Shown: positions 42,206-52,191, numbered from the stretch's first letter. The stretch: 52,943 bases of DNA from JBFJVZ01 sp041623895 (GCA_041623895.1 JBFJVZ010000002.1:1-52943); one strand, 5' to 3'. Notes: generated from the sequence alone by a model not told the origin. Translations and numbers: made by a program.

Positions 42206-43351
42206 TCACGGCTGCGACGGATTCAACAGTAAATCTTCTTCTAAAAGATGGCAATATGCATCGTAACGACGCGCATCAATCCTGGCATCGGCGACCGCAT
42301 TTTTGACCGCACAGCCATCTTCATGCAGATGCAAGCAGTTGGGGTATCGGCAGGCGCTGACGTATGGCCTGAAATCCGGCATCAAGCCGGCAACCTCGGC
42401 AGCGGAAATGTCCCATAACTGAAACTGCCGGATCCCCGGCGTGTCAAACACCGCACCGCCATCTGCCAAAGGAATCAAGCGCGCCGCGGTTGTTGTGTGT
42501 TTTCCTTTTTCGTTATCAACGCTAACCTCCGCAACGACCAATCCCAAGCCCGGCTGGACCGCGTTTAGCAGGCTGCTCTTCCCAACACCGCTCTGGCCAG
42601 CCAAAACGGTCTGCTTGCCGCGCAGCAAAGCCCTGAGCAAGTCGATGTTAAGAGCGGTTTGTGCCGAGGTCATCAAGACGCGATAGCCCAACGACGCGTA
42701 CACGCCAACGATCGGCTGCAGCGTCGCATTGTCGACCAGGTCGATCTTGTTGATCACCACGACGGGCTCGACTTCACACTGCTCCGCGGTTAGCAAGAAT
42801 CGATCAATCAGCGAGGGCTTTAAAGTTGGCTGCGCTGCGCTGGCAATGATCAACAAGTAGTCCACATTGGCAACGATGACGTGTTGTTGACCGCGGCTGG
42901 TACGACTGATCAATCCGTGACGTGGTTCAACTTGTTCGATCATGCCGTCGGCTGGCGATGCGGCCCGCAGACGCACTCGATCGCCCGCGACGACCACACT
43001 GCGGCCGTCGATGGCCAGTGACTTGAGCACTTGGCGAACGGCGCATGCGTACAACTGTCCATCGTCACCCAAGACCCGGCTTTTCAACCCGTGAACAGAG
43101 ATGACTCGTCCGGCAATCAAGGCATCATCGGGCGGCGTCAAACCTGGGTGCTCGTGCGGGTCTTCAACTTCGCTAATCGTCCGTTTGCGAGTCAGATCGC
43201 CTTTGCCGCTGACCCGTTCGGCTTGGACGACATCGGCAAGCTCGTCCTCATTACCGGCATGGAAGTCGCGAGTCAAATCCCCCTGCCGCACCCGGCCCTG
43301 ATGCTTTTTCTTGAAACTCGTTCGTTTCTTGGCTTGTTTCTTTTTGGCCAT
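42206..43351 (-). CDS. rsgA: Ribosome small-subunit-dependent GTPase A
   Basis: RsgA is a circularly permuted GTPase that helps mature the 30S subunit. The 381-residue product shows the permuted order: an OB-fold part (about 80-145), then NKID (G4, 201-204), then GQSGVGKS (G1, 252-259), then DTPG (G3, 303-306). A C-terminal zinc knuckle follows (C334, C339, H341, C347). Odd: an extra N-terminal tail of about 75 residues is highly basic at first (AKKKQAKKRTSFKKKHQGR) and then acidic. It follows ftsH by 145 bases and precedes the small membrane-protein gene by 8. Confidence 0.95.
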   Translation of the reverse strand: MAKKKQAKKRTSFKKKHQGRVRQGDLTRDFHAGNEDELADVVQAERVSGKGDLTRKRTISEVEDPHEHPGLTPPDDALIAGRVISVHGLKSRVLGDDGQLYACAVRQVLKSLAIDGRSVVVAGDRVRLRAASPADGMIEQVEPRHGLISRTSRGQQHVIVANVDYLLIIASAAQPTLKPSLIDRFLLTAEQCEVEPVVVINKIDLVDNATLQPIVGVYASLGYRVLMTSAQTALNIDLLRALLRGKQTVLAGQSGVGKSSLLNAVQPGLGLVVAEVSVDNEKGKHTTTAARLIPLADGGAVFDTPGIRQFQLWDISAAEVAGLMPDFRPYVSACRYPNCLHLHEDGCAVKNAVADARIDARRYDAYCHLLEEDLLLNPSQP

Positions 43352-43496
43352 GGACAGGTCGAGCCGCTATTGGCAGGCCGCAGCTCCCGCCGAGCCGAAA
43401 TTGAAACTGACACGGCTCACGGCAGCCACGCCTACGGCGCCAATCGATTCGCCAAGACCGCAACGATTGCCGCCGCATCGCATTGCTGACAAGACG

Positions 43497-45554
43497 TTAA
43501 CCATTGGAAGGATCTTGGCTGACCACGGCGCCGGAAGGATTGGCTTCGGAGTCAGCCGGAGCGATCGTTTGCTGTGGTTGCTCCGCTGCCTTCTCGGCTT
43601 CCTCTTTCTGCTTGTTGAGCGCTTGAATCGAAGGTCCGATCAATTCGGTCAACTCATCTTCGGTCAACTCTTCTCGCTCCAGCAGTGCCTGTGTGATCTC
43701 TTCCAGTTGTCCACGATGTTCACGCAGCACTTGCTCGGCCTTTTGATCGGCTTCCAGCAGGATGCGTCCAACCTCTTCGTCAATCAACTCCTGAGTATGC
43801 TCGCTGAACTGCCGTTGGCGATGCATTTCACGGCCCAAAAACGGATCCTCATCACTGGTCTTGTAGCTGACCGGTCCGATTTTGGGGCTCATCCCCCAGT
43901 GAGTCACCATCCGCCGCGCGATATCGGTCGCCCGCTCAAGGTCGTTTTCGGCGCCCACGCACGTTTCGTGGTAAACGATTTTTTCCGCGGCTCTGCCGCC
44001 CAAAAGCACAACCAACTGATGGTCTAATTCTCGCTTACTGATGCTCAACCGCTCTTCGCTAGGAACGTACTGGGTGACGCCCAAAGCTCGTCCGCGGGGA
44101 ATGATCGTGACCTTGTGCACCACGTGAGCGCCGTCCAGATGCCAGGCGGTCAACGTGTGACCGGCTTCGTGATAAGCCGTTTTTCGCTTTTCGCTCTCCT
44201 GCAATACTTCTTCGCGTTTGGCGCCCATCAAGATCTTGTCACGAGCATAATCGAAGTCGCTCATTTCAACGACTTTCTTATCCTGGCGTGCCGCCCACAA
44301 AGCTGCTTCGTTGACCATGTTGCGAATATCCGCACCCGTCAAACCGATCGTGCCGGCGGCCAAGCGGTTCAAGTTGACGTCGTCGCCAAGCGGAACATCC
44401 CGAACGTGCACCTTGAAGATCTCTTCGCGTCCCTTCAGCGTCGGTCGCGATACGGTGATGTGGCGATCGAAACGTCCGGGTCGCAACAATGCCGGGTCCA
44501 ACACGTCGGGACGGTTGGTTGCCGCAACCACGATCACCGCCTGGTTGGGACTGAATCCGTCCATCTCTCCCAGGATCTGATTCAACGTTTGTTCCCGCTC
44601 GTCGTGGCCTCCGCCCAGACCCGCACCGCGCTGTCTGCCGACGGCGTCGATCTCATCGATAAAGATGATCGCGGGACTGTACTCCTTTGCCGTGCGGAAC
44701 AGATCTCGCACACGACTTGCGCCAACACCGACGAACATCTGAATGAATTCGCTACCGTTGACGGAAAAGAACGGCACATCCGCTTCGCCGGCAACCGCTC
44801 GGGCCAATAAGGTCTTGCCCGTGCCGGGAGGTCCGTTCAACAAGACTCCCTTGGGCACACGACCACCCAGCTTTTGAAATTTCTCGGGCGTCTTCAGGTA
44901 ATCCACAATTTCCTGCAAGTCAGCTTTGACGCCCTCCAAGCCGGCGACGTCATCAAACGTCACCATCTTTTCACTGGCCTCAAATCGCTTGGCCGGACTC
45001 TTGCTAAAGCCTGACAAGAACCCGCCCCCCATGATGTCACTGCGGGTGCGGCGAATCATCATGAACAGAAAGAACAGTATTCCCAGCGGGACACCGACAA
45101 AGAAAATTGCGTTGATGATATTTTGAGTTTGATCGGGCGGTGAATAATCGAAAGGCACACCGGCTTCTTCCAGCTGCTCCTGCAACCGCACTGCCGATCC
45201 AAGATCATTGCCGCGGTTGAACACGAATTTCTTGAGGTATTTTTTGGGCTCGCCTTTCTCATCCTCTTCCACCTTGGCAACGCCGTCGACAATTTCCGGC
45301 TCAGCCGCCGGCCGTGTCTTGAACGTCCCGGTGACCTGGCGGTCACCGATGCTGACCGATTCGATGTTCTCCCTTTCCAACTCTTTCTGGAAAAAGCTTG
45401 CGGAGATCAACGACCGCTGTTCGCCGTTGCGGAAAAACAGCAGCGCGATCAAGCCAACAATGATCAGCGCGATCAACAGCGAATTGTTTCCGCGACGCGG
45501 TTGTGTTTCAGCTTCGCCTTCCGGCTGATCATTTTCGTCAGGACGATTTTCCAT
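43497..45554 (-). CDS. ftsH: ATP-dependent zinc metalloprotease FtsH
   Basis: FtsH is a membrane AAA+ protease that degrades damaged and regulatory proteins. The 685-residue product (ATG 45554) has two membrane helices (about 25-42 and 146-166), a periplasmic part between them, an AAA domain with Walker A GPPGTGKT (241-248), Walker B IIFIDEIDAVG and the second region of homology (346-361), and the zinc protease site HEAGH (462-466). The C-terminal tail is Glu/Ala-rich and disordered. An extended frame to 45650 adds residues with no support. It leads a likely operon ftsH-rsgA-small membrane protein. Confidence 0.96.
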   Translation of the reverse strand: MENRPDENDQPEGEAETQPRRGNNSLLIALIIVGLIALLFFRNGEQRSLISASFFQKELERENIESVSIGDRQVTGTFKTRPAAEPEIVDGVAKVEEDEKGEPKKYLKKFVFNRGNDLGSAVRLQEQLEEAGVPFDYSPPDQTQNIINAIFFVGVPLGILFFLFMMIRRTRSDIMGGGFLSGFSKSPAKRFEASEKMVTFDDVAGLEGVKADLQEIVDYLKTPEKFQKLGGRVPKGVLLNGPPGTGKTLLARAVAGEADVPFFSVNGSEFIQMFVGVGASRVRDLFRTAKEYSPAIIFIDEIDAVGRQRGAGLGGGHDEREQTLNQILGEMDGFSPNQAVIVVAATNRPDVLDPALLRPGRFDRHITVSRPTLKGREEIFKVHVRDVPLGDDVNLNRLAAGTIGLTGADIRNMVNEAALWAARQDKKVVEMSDFDYARDKILMGAKREEVLQESEKRKTAYHEAGHTLTAWHLDGAHVVHKVTIIPRGRALGVTQYVPSEERLSISKRELDHQLVVLLGGRAAEKIVYHETCVGAENDLERATDIARRMVTHWGMSPKIGPVSYKTSDEDPFLGREMHRQRQFSEHTQELIDEEVGRILLEADQKAEQVLREHRGQLEEITQALLEREELTEDELTELIGPSIQALNKQKEEAEKAAEQPQQTIAPADSEANPSGAVVSQDPSNG

Positions 45555-46047
45555 GGACTGCCTTTTTCTCAGGGCGGAGCGGACGGCTCGGTCGAAGATC
45601 CATTGCCGCGGTCGATCGAGGTTGATTCGCCTCGCTAAGCGGTTTCCCATTTCGACGACGTCGGGGGAAAATTTCGCTTATTGTCAGTACTTTAGCTTGC
45701 GGTCAAAGCCTAAGGCCCAGCAAACTTATGGTTGCCAATTACTTACAGCCTGTGGCCCGCACTGCTTCCCATCGGAGCCCCCCGACTCGGCTCTTCCCGA
45801 TCCCAGTGGCCCTACCATCTGGATTGTACCGATTCTGCGGCAAAATGACTAACCGCGTTGCCAGTCGTGCTGTGAGGCGGCAATGGCCGGGTCGTTATCT
45901 CCGGGATTGATCGGTCAAGCAGCTACCAGCGGTCGTAAGGAACGTTCCGGTCAGCCTCTCTGAGCTTCGCCGTCCGTGAAAACCCTCTCTGAGCTTCGTC
46001 GTCCGTGAAAACCGCTGAGAAGCGATACTCCGTTCAGTCTTGGTAGC
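45555..46047. other. Long intergenic region between recQ and ftsH
   Basis: These 493 bases lie between the recQ 3' end and the ftsH start, both on the minus strand, so the ftsH promoter should be at the recQ-distal side. They hold a 29-base tandem duplication (45955-46012). No protein frame with support and no RNA gene is seen. Confidence 0.5.
45955..46012. repeat. 29-bp tandem duplication
   Basis: Two copies (45955-45983 and 45984-46012) differ at one base (cttcgccg versus cttcgtcg). The unit runs from cctctctgagcttcg to ccgtgaaaac. It lies in the ftsH-recQ intergenic region, 36 bases beyond the recQ stop. Its role is unknown; it could be a repeat family or a duplicated operator. Confidence 0.75.
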
Positions 46048-48825
46048 CTACTCACCCTGGCGAACGGGCTCTGTTAGCACTGGAGCTGTTGCCGTCAATT
46101 CCCGCACCGCGAGACCCCAATCCGGTCGCACCTCATATCCGGCTTCCCCAGCCGCTTGCAGTTCCTGCATCAGCACCTGGGGATCACAACGTCGAATCTG
46201 TGCAATCTGCTTTGCCGAGTAACCGTCGCAAAACAACCGCCAAGTCCAATGAAAGGATTTGGTCAGATCCGGATCCGAAAGGTTTGCAGGATCGACGCGG
46301 AGATTGGAATATTCTTCGCCCGCTTCTTCGACTCTTGGCTCGCGATCGGCTACGGGCGGCGGATCCTCAGCTGGCTCGCCGGCTGCTTCAGCGACGGAGT
46401 TCACAAGCTGCAGGATGTCGTATCCGTACTGTTCCATCGTCGCTGATCCGATTCCGGACACGGCTTCCAGCTGCTCACTGTCGGTCGGCATCATTTCGGC
46501 AACGCGTTCGATCGTGGCATTGGTCAGCACCCGATACGCGGGTATTCCCATCGCAGCGGACGTTTTCCGCCGCCACCGCTTAAGCAGTTCGCGCAACTCG
46601 TCCGCCGCAGCGGAACTTTCTGTGGCCGCTGCTTGCTGATCCGCTTCGCCAGCATCGGATTGACGAGGCACATCGCGAGATTCGATGCCGCGTGCCGCGA
46701 CCGCCAAACGCTTGGCTAGCGGAAAAGTCATGGCAACCGAAGCGGGCAAGGGCTGCGTGGCGTGCATGACTTGCTTGCCGGCATCGTTGATGTCGATGGT
46801 GGGACGGCGATCATCGACTTCGCGTTGGATCAGCAAGCCGCCTTCGACCAGCGCGTCGATCACGCCGACAACCTCAGTCTGCTTTAAATCAGAAAGCATC
46901 CCATAGGTGCTCAGCCGGTGAAGCTTCCATTGCTGCAGTTTCTTGCTGCGTGATCCGCACAACATCTGTGCCACCATGTTCTTGCCGAATCTTCCATGCA
47001 TTCGCGTCACACCGCTCAGCACAACTCGCACGCCGCAAAGTAGCGCGGCCGAATCAACCCCGTCCAATTGCCCGGCAATCGAAACTTTGTTGCCCGTTTT
47101 AATCGCTGATGAGCCCGATGCCGGCTGGCAACGATCGCAGTGGCCGCAATTGGCAGTATTCGGATCACCAAAGTAGTTCAAGATCACGCGTTGCCGGCAA
47201 CCGCTTGTCCGTGCAAATTGGATGACCGCCTCCAGCTTTTCATATTCGGCCGCCTTGCGCCGGTCGAGTTCGGCAAAGTCGATCTCCAATTGTTCAAACG
47301 GAACATCGCGCTCGGTGAAGTGGACCGCTCGACCACGAAACGGGGGCACGTAGTCGAATGATTTCAGCTTGCTCAGTTCTCGCAGCGTCCGCGAAAGTTG
47401 ATCGCGATCGACTTCAGCCAGTTCCATCAGCCGAACCGGTCTGACGAAGACATCCTCACCGCGGCGGTTGCCGACGACCCTCTCAATCGCCTGCATCACG
47501 CGGCGGCGAAGCTTGGCTTCCTGGGGCAAAAAATCCAACAGCGTTGGTGCGTCGCTGTCGATACGCACGATCGCGTGATTGGAACTGCTATCGAGCCGTT
47601 TCAGCACGCCGGCCTTGGCCAGCAACGTCTCCGCCGTGCCCACCGCTTCGCTGCCGTCGCTGACGCCCGCCGCCTCGCGAACCTGCTCCAAAGTCAACTC
47701 GATCGGGTCCTCGGGACAGGAGAGCAGGTATTGATAGACCTTGCGGACTGTGTCTTTGGACGGATAACGGTTCTCGATAAAGAATTCTTGGATGTAACGA
47801 TCTTGGTAAGAGAACAGCAGCACACAATCGCTGTGCTTGCCATCGCGTCCGGCGCGGCCCGCTTCCTGGTAATAAGCTTCCAGACTTCCAGGCATGTTGT
47901 AATGCACGACAAAGCGAATATCGGACTTGTCGATCCCCATCCCGAATGCGTTGGTGGCGACGATCGCGGATAACTCGCCCGACATGAACTGTTCTTGCAT
48001 TCTGCGGCGCTGATCGGGCTCCATCCCGCCGTGATAAATGCCGACGGAGCGGCGCGCTTTTTCCGGCAACCACAACGCGATTTCTTCGCATCGTTTCCGC
48101 GTCGCCGCATAAATGATGCCCGCGCCGTCTTGCTGCCTGAGGTAGTTCATCAGTTGCTGATCTTTTTCGCGATCGGTTTTGCTGTGGCTGACACTGAAGT
48201 TCAGATTTTCGCGCGCAAAACCGGTCACAAATACGCGCGGCGACTTCAAACCAAGCAGCTGGCAAACGTCGTCTCGTACGGTTGGTGTCGCCGTCGCCGT
48301 TAGCGCGATCGTCTGCACATTCTTCAGATAACGTTCACGAAAGCGGCCCAGACGTGCGTAGTCCGGCCGGAAATCGTGACCCCACTCGCTGACACAGTGC
48401 GCTTCGTCGACTGCCAGCAAGCCAATTTGGGCAGCTGAAACCGATTCCAGGAAGCGACCATTCCGCAGCCTTTCGGGTGCGACGTAAACCAAATCCAGTT
48501 TGCCCGTGGATAGTTCTTCCATCACATCCGCTTGCTCAGCTGCACTCAAGCTGCTGTTGATTAGTTTGGCGCTGATGCCAAGCTGTTGAAGCCCATCGAC
48601 TTGATCTTTCATCAGTGCGATCAACGGCGAGACAACAATTGTCGTCCCGGGCCGAGCGAGGCTGGGAAGTTGGTAGCAGAGACTTTTCCCGTCGCCGGTG
48701 GGCATCACGCACAGAACATCTTCGCCGGAGGCAACCGCGTCCACCACCTCTCGCTGCCCCGGGCGAAAACTGGCCAGACCAAATCGATCTAACAGACGTG
48801 CTGGATCGCCAGCGGCGTCATTCAT
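46048..48825 (-). CDS. recQ: ATP-dependent DNA helicase RecQ, extended
   Basis: RecQ is a 3'-5' DNA helicase in recombination and repair. The 925-residue product has Walker A MPTGDGKS (41-48), DEAH in LLAVDEAHCVSEWGHDF, helicase motifs GIIYAATRK, ATNAFGMGIDKSDIRFVVHY and QEAGRAGRDG, and a zinc-binding Cys set (C-x16-C-x2-C-x2-C ending NCGHCDRC). A winged-helix RQC region and an HRDC domain (ELRELLKRWRR... VSGIGSATMEQYGYDIL) follow. The last about 100 residues form a further domain with a helix-turn-helix-like DGYSAKQIAQIRRCDPQVLMQEL, so it is about 300 residues longer than typical RecQ. It is probably transcribed alone. Confidence 0.94.
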   Translation of the reverse strand: MNDAAGDPARLLDRFGLASFRPGQREVVDAVASGEDVLCVMPTGDGKSLCYQLPSLARPGTTIVVSPLIALMKDQVDGLQQLGISAKLINSSLSAAEQADVMEELSTGKLDLVYVAPERLRNGRFLESVSAAQIGLLAVDEAHCVSEWGHDFRPDYARLGRFRERYLKNVQTIALTATATPTVRDDVCQLLGLKSPRVFVTGFARENLNFSVSHSKTDREKDQQLMNYLRQQDGAGIIYAATRKRCEEIALWLPEKARRSVGIYHGGMEPDQRRRMQEQFMSGELSAIVATNAFGMGIDKSDIRFVVHYNMPGSLEAYYQEAGRAGRDGKHSDCVLLFSYQDRYIQEFFIENRYPSKDTVRKVYQYLLSCPEDPIELTLEQVREAAGVSDGSEAVGTAETLLAKAGVLKRLDSSSNHAIVRIDSDAPTLLDFLPQEAKLRRRVMQAIERVVGNRRGEDVFVRPVRLMELAEVDRDQLSRTLRELSKLKSFDYVPPFRGRAVHFTERDVPFEQLEIDFAELDRRKAAEYEKLEAVIQFARTSGCRQRVILNYFGDPNTANCGHCDRCQPASGSSAIKTGNKVSIAGQLDGVDSAALLCGVRVVLSGVTRMHGRFGKNMVAQMLCGSRSKKLQQWKLHRLSTYGMLSDLKQTEVVGVIDALVEGGLLIQREVDDRRPTIDINDAGKQVMHATQPLPASVAMTFPLAKRLAVAARGIESRDVPRQSDAGEADQQAAATESSAAADELRELLKRWRRKTSAAMGIPAYRVLTNATIERVAEMMPTDSEQLEAVSGIGSATMEQYGYDILQLVNSVAEAAGEPAEDPPPVADREPRVEEAGEEYSNLRVDPANLSDPDLTKSFHWTWRLFCDGYSAKQIAQIRRCDPQVLMQELQAAGEAGYEVRPDWGLAVRELTATAPVLTEPVRQGE

Positions 48826-49005
48826 GTGAAACCTGAAAAAAGAATAAGTAACGGTCCGTGTGACGAAGAGTATAAAGAATTGAGTTCGTCGTCAGCCACC
48901 TCTGTTCGTCGCCGATGACGTTGGCGGGCAACTCGCAGCTTACGATGCTCGAAGTCGGAGAATTCGACGGCATTCCGCCTTGAGGCAGGACTTGGAAGCG
49001 GATTC

Positions 49006-50013
49006 ATGGCAGAATTTCGCCTGCCAATGACGCGAACCCACTCTCGATCAGCCCCTACCCAGCCGATGCGTGCCCTTATTCTCCGCAATCAACAACTCGC
49101 CTTTTCCGACGAATTGCCGCTACCCGTTCCCAGCGATGGCGAAATCATCGTCAAAGTCGGCCAGGCCGGAATTTGCGAAACCGACCTCCAACTCGCAGCC
49201 GGTTACATGGGTTTCAGCGGTATCCTGGGCCACGAATTTGTCGGCGTTGCCCAGTCCGGACCGTTGGCAGGGCAACGCGTGGTCGGCGAAATCAATTGCC
49301 CGTGCCGCCACTGTCCTCGTTGCGACGCCGGCCTGGGCAACCACTGCGGTAACCGAACCGTAATCGGCATCTATCGCCACGACGGTGCCTTTGCTGACTT
49401 CGTTGCCGTGCCACAGCACAATTTGCACGTGTTGCCTGATTCGGTCAGCGACGACGAAGCGGTCTTCGTCGAACCGCTGGCCGCCGCCTTTGAAATCCTC
49501 GAGCAGGTCGCAATCCATCAAGACGATCAAGTCACGATCTGCGGCGACGGACGCTTGGCGCTGATGAGCGCCAAAGCAATCGGGCTGACCGGTGCCAGCA
49601 TTTCCGTGATCGGAAAACATCCGGCCAAGTTGGCTCGCTTCGAATCGCTGGGAGTGCAAACCCGGCTGTTACAAGAAGCAGTCGACCAGCAATCTGGGGA
49701 CGTCGTCGTCGATTGCACCGGCTCAACGACCGGTCTGCCGCTGGCACTGCAATTGATCCGCCCCCGGGGCACGATCGTGATGAAGACGACGGTCGCCGCC
49801 AATCATGAGTTATCACTGGCCAAGATTGTGATCGACGAAATCACGATCGTGGGATCGCGGTGCGGACCATTTGCCAAAGCAATCGAGGCGCTGGCAAGCC
49901 GAAATGTCGATGTCTCTGACTTAATCACGCACCGGTTCCCAATCGAATCAGCCGTCCAGGCGATGGAAACAGCAACTTCACCCGACGCATTGAAAGTCGT
50001 GCTGCAACTGTAG
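49006..50013 (+). CDS. Zinc-dependent alcohol dehydrogenase (MDR family)
   Basis: The 335-residue protein belongs to the medium-chain dehydrogenase family. It has the catalytic zinc set C57 (GICETDLQ), H76-E77 (GHEFVG) and E156 (FVEPLAA), and the structural zinc Cys set C100-C103-C106-C114. A Rossmann-like part starts near VTICGDGRLALMSA. The coenzyme-binding Gly pattern is unusual (GDGRLA). I use ATG 49006 because GGAAGCGG lies upstream; the conserved fold begins at Met 21 (49066), which is the alternative start. The substrate is unknown. It is divergent from recQ. Confidence 0.83.
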   Translation: MAEFRLPMTRTHSRSAPTQPMRALILRNQQLAFSDELPLPVPSDGEIIVKVGQAGICETDLQLAAGYMGFSGILGHEFVGVAQSGPLAGQRVVGEINCPCRHCPRCDAGLGNHCGNRTVIGIYRHDGAFADFVAVPQHNLHVLPDSVSDDEAVFVEPLAAAFEILEQVAIHQDDQVTICGDGRLALMSAKAIGLTGASISVIGKHPAKLARFESLGVQTRLLQEAVDQQSGDVVVDCTGSTTGLPLALQLIRPRGTIVMKTTVAANHELSLAKIVIDEITIVGSRCGPFAKAIEALASRNVDVSDLITHRFPIESAVQAMETATSPDALKVVLQL

Positions 50014-50142
50014 ACACCACGAATCTCATTCACACCCCACACACAGATTCTAGAATGGGGCCATCAACGATGTCCGTGGAATAGTCGCGGTGCGACGACG
50101 CCAAGCGATCCGTAGCGTAGAACGCCAACCCTGCATCCAACC

Positions 50143-50358
50143 ATGACTGATGAATCCGAAGACCACTTCACCAGCGAAGCCTCTTACGTTTGCGACAGTT
50201 GCGGCGAAGAGATCGTGATCCCGCTTGATCCCACCGCCGGTGCTCACCAGCAGTACGTCGAAGACTGCCCGGTCTGCTGCAATCCGAACGTCATCCACGT
50301 CGAATTTAACGGCGAAGACGCCCACATCTGGGCGGAACCAGAACAAGATCGTTTTTAG
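50143..50358 (+). CDS. CPXCG-motif cysteine-rich zinc-ribbon-like protein
   Basis: The 71-residue cytoplasmic protein has CDSCGEE (CxxC) and YVEDCPVCCNP (CxxC) in the arrangement of the small Cys_rich_CPXG family. It should bind one zinc ion through these Cys pairs. No function has been established for the family. It lies 129 bases after the alcohol dehydrogenase gene and 129 bases before the SHD1 protein gene. Confidence 0.88.
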   Translation: MTDESEDHFTSEASYVCDSCGEEIVIPLDPTAGAHQQYVEDCPVCCNPNVIHVEFNGEDAHIWAEPEQDRF

Positions 50359-50487
50359 GGAGTCAGTCGCTCCCCGGCCGTCGGCCCGTCCGACTGTCGT
50401 CTCGCTTCCGGATTCTGCTGGCGACTTCTCGGGCGTGGTTGTATCATCAATTTGGCACGTTCGGTCACCATTCAATCGGGTCATCAC

Positions 50488-52191
50488 ATGTTCAATCCTT
50501 TTATGTCCAAAGTTGCTGGTTTCTGCGGTCTGGTCGCGATTCTGTCTTGCCAGACCGCCGTCACGCATGCGGAGGAACTGGCCTATCGCTGGGAGCCGGG
50601 ACAGAAGTTTTCTTATCAGGTGGAAGTGGTGGTTGATACCGATGCGGAGAAGACCACGTACAAAGGTGTGATCCACTACACCGTCGGCGAGGTGAATGAT
50701 TCGCAAAGTGTCGTGACTTACAAAGGTGGCTTGGCTGAATCGAAAGTCTATAAGACGACCAGTCGCCGCGGCTTTGGACCCTTCGGGCCCCGTGGGTTTG
50801 GGCCGCCTTCGATTCCCAGTCCGTTTGCACAGCCAACGTTCCGCGGTAAGACGCAAACCACCAACAAAATCACGATCACGCCTCGTGGACAGACGCTGGC
50901 GATGCAGGGTGATTCACAATTGCCTTATTTGCTTGGCAATGTTTCGCTGATCCCGTTCGAACCGCTAGCTGATGGCGACGTCCAAAAGTGGGTCGATGAT
51001 GGCGGTGTTTCCATCACCGAAAAAGGAGACGACGATCGGCACCCGTTTGGCCGCTTTGGGCCGTTAAGCCCTTTTGCGCGGAATGAACCCGAAAGCGTAC
51101 AAGCCGCGGGAGAACTTTCCTCCTATCAAGTAAAGAGCACCGCTGGCGACCTGGTAACGATCAGCAAATCGTATCGCTTGAACACGCCGCCGACTAAAGA
51201 CAACCCATCGTTCGACATGACGGGCAACGGCACCTGGACGTTCGACAAGAAAGAGCATGTGCCGCATGCCTACGAAATGAAGTTCCAACTCGTGGTCAAG
51301 GTCAAGAACACGACAACAACCGTGCCGATAAGCGTCAAATACAATCGTCTCTCCGCTGAAAAAGTCGCTGCCATGGAGGCCGAAGCCAAGCAGCGCGCCG
51401 AAAAGATGGCGGCCGAAGCGGCTGAAACGAAACGGATTGCCGAAACGCCGCTGACCCCCGAGGAAAAACAAACTGCGCTCGCGACGCTTGCCACAGACGA
51501 CAACGCGGCCCTCAGTGCGACCTTGGGCATGCTGGCGGGCAAGTCACTGAAGGATCCCGATCCCGAGATTGCCGCGGCGATCGAGCCGCTGTTAGCGAGC
51601 GACGATCGCGCTATCGCCAAGGCGGCACATAGCGCGATGGCCAAATGGTCGCCTGCGTACGCCAAGCAAAAAAAACTGGAGAAAGATTATCAAGGGCCGA
51701 GTCCGGTCGGTTCGACAGGAAGAGTCGTTGAATCGATCACGCCGTTGTACGTCGGTCAGATCGTACAGGCGCGACGACGTAACCGCGGGTCGTTTTGGTT
51801 TGCCGCGAGAGTCAAAGAGTTGTTACCCGACGGCCAGGTCACGCTTGCCTTCTTGACTTGGGGCGAGGAAAGAGGCCGCAGCAGCGAAACGGTGACGCGC
51901 AATAACATCCAACTTCCGCCAGAGGAATTTGTGCAGCCAGTACCTCCACCAACGGCATCGGCAACCTCGGTCGCCTCGGATGCTGCCCGAACTTGGACCG
52001 ATACGACGGGCCGGTTCAAGGTCACCGCCGTGTTTGTGGGCGTGACGGACGGAAAAGTCAGCTTGCGGCGAACCGATGGCAAGACAATGGAAATTCCGCT
52101 GGAGAAGCTCAGCAGTGATGACCAGGCACACGTGAAGAAATTGCAAGCGACGAAAACCGCGGAAGACAATCCGTTCCAGCTGGTCGAATAA
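50488..52191 (+). CDS. Secreted SHD1-domain protein
   Basis: The 567-residue product starts at ATG 50488 (alternative 50503), with a signal peptide (hydrophobic near 11-22, THAE-E). Residues 30-290 are beta-rich, with a Gly/Pro/Phe-rich loop (FGPFGPRGFGPP). An Ala/Glu/Lys-rich coiled-coil follows (about 295-325), then helical repeats. A beta segment near 415-465 (IVQARRRNRGSFWFAARVKELLPDGQVTLAFLTWG) resembles an SH3-like or Tudor fold. The C-terminal about 505-550 is an SHD1 domain (RTWTDTTGRFKVTAVFVGVTDGKVSLRRTDGKTMEIPLEKLS). SHD1 is a beta-barrel module found in many planctomycete secreted proteins and probably binds proteins. Function unknown. Confidence 0.82.
   Translation: MFNPFMSKVAGFCGLVAILSCQTAVTHAEELAYRWEPGQKFSYQVEVVVDTDAEKTTYKGVIHYTVGEVNDSQSVVTYKGGLAESKVYKTTSRRGFGPFGPRGFGPPSIPSPFAQPTFRGKTQTTNKITITPRGQTLAMQGDSQLPYLLGNVSLIPFEPLADGDVQKWVDDGGVSITEKGDDDRHPFGRFGPLSPFARNEPESVQAAGELSSYQVKSTAGDLVTISKSYRLNTPPTKDNPSFDMTGNGTWTFDKKEHVPHAYEMKFQLVVKVKNTTTTVPISVKYNRLSAEKVAAMEAEAKQRAEKMAAEAAETKRIAETPLTPEEKQTALATLATDDNAALSATLGMLAGKSLKDPDPEIAAAIEPLLASDDRAIAKAAHSAMAKWSPAYAKQKKLEKDYQGPSPVGSTGRVVESITPLYVGQIVQARRRNRGSFWFAARVKELLPDGQVTLAFLTWGEERGRSSETVTRNNIQLPPEEFVQPVPPPTASATSVASDAARTWTDTTGRFKVTAVFVGVTDGKVSLRRTDGKTMEIPLEKLSSDDQAHVKKLQATKTAEDNPFQLVE

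Noticed and set aside
50050..50856. A 268-codon minus-strand open frame over the CPXCG and SHD1 genes
   Set aside because: It is antisense to two supported genes and its residue composition is Arg/Thr-rich and random-looking.
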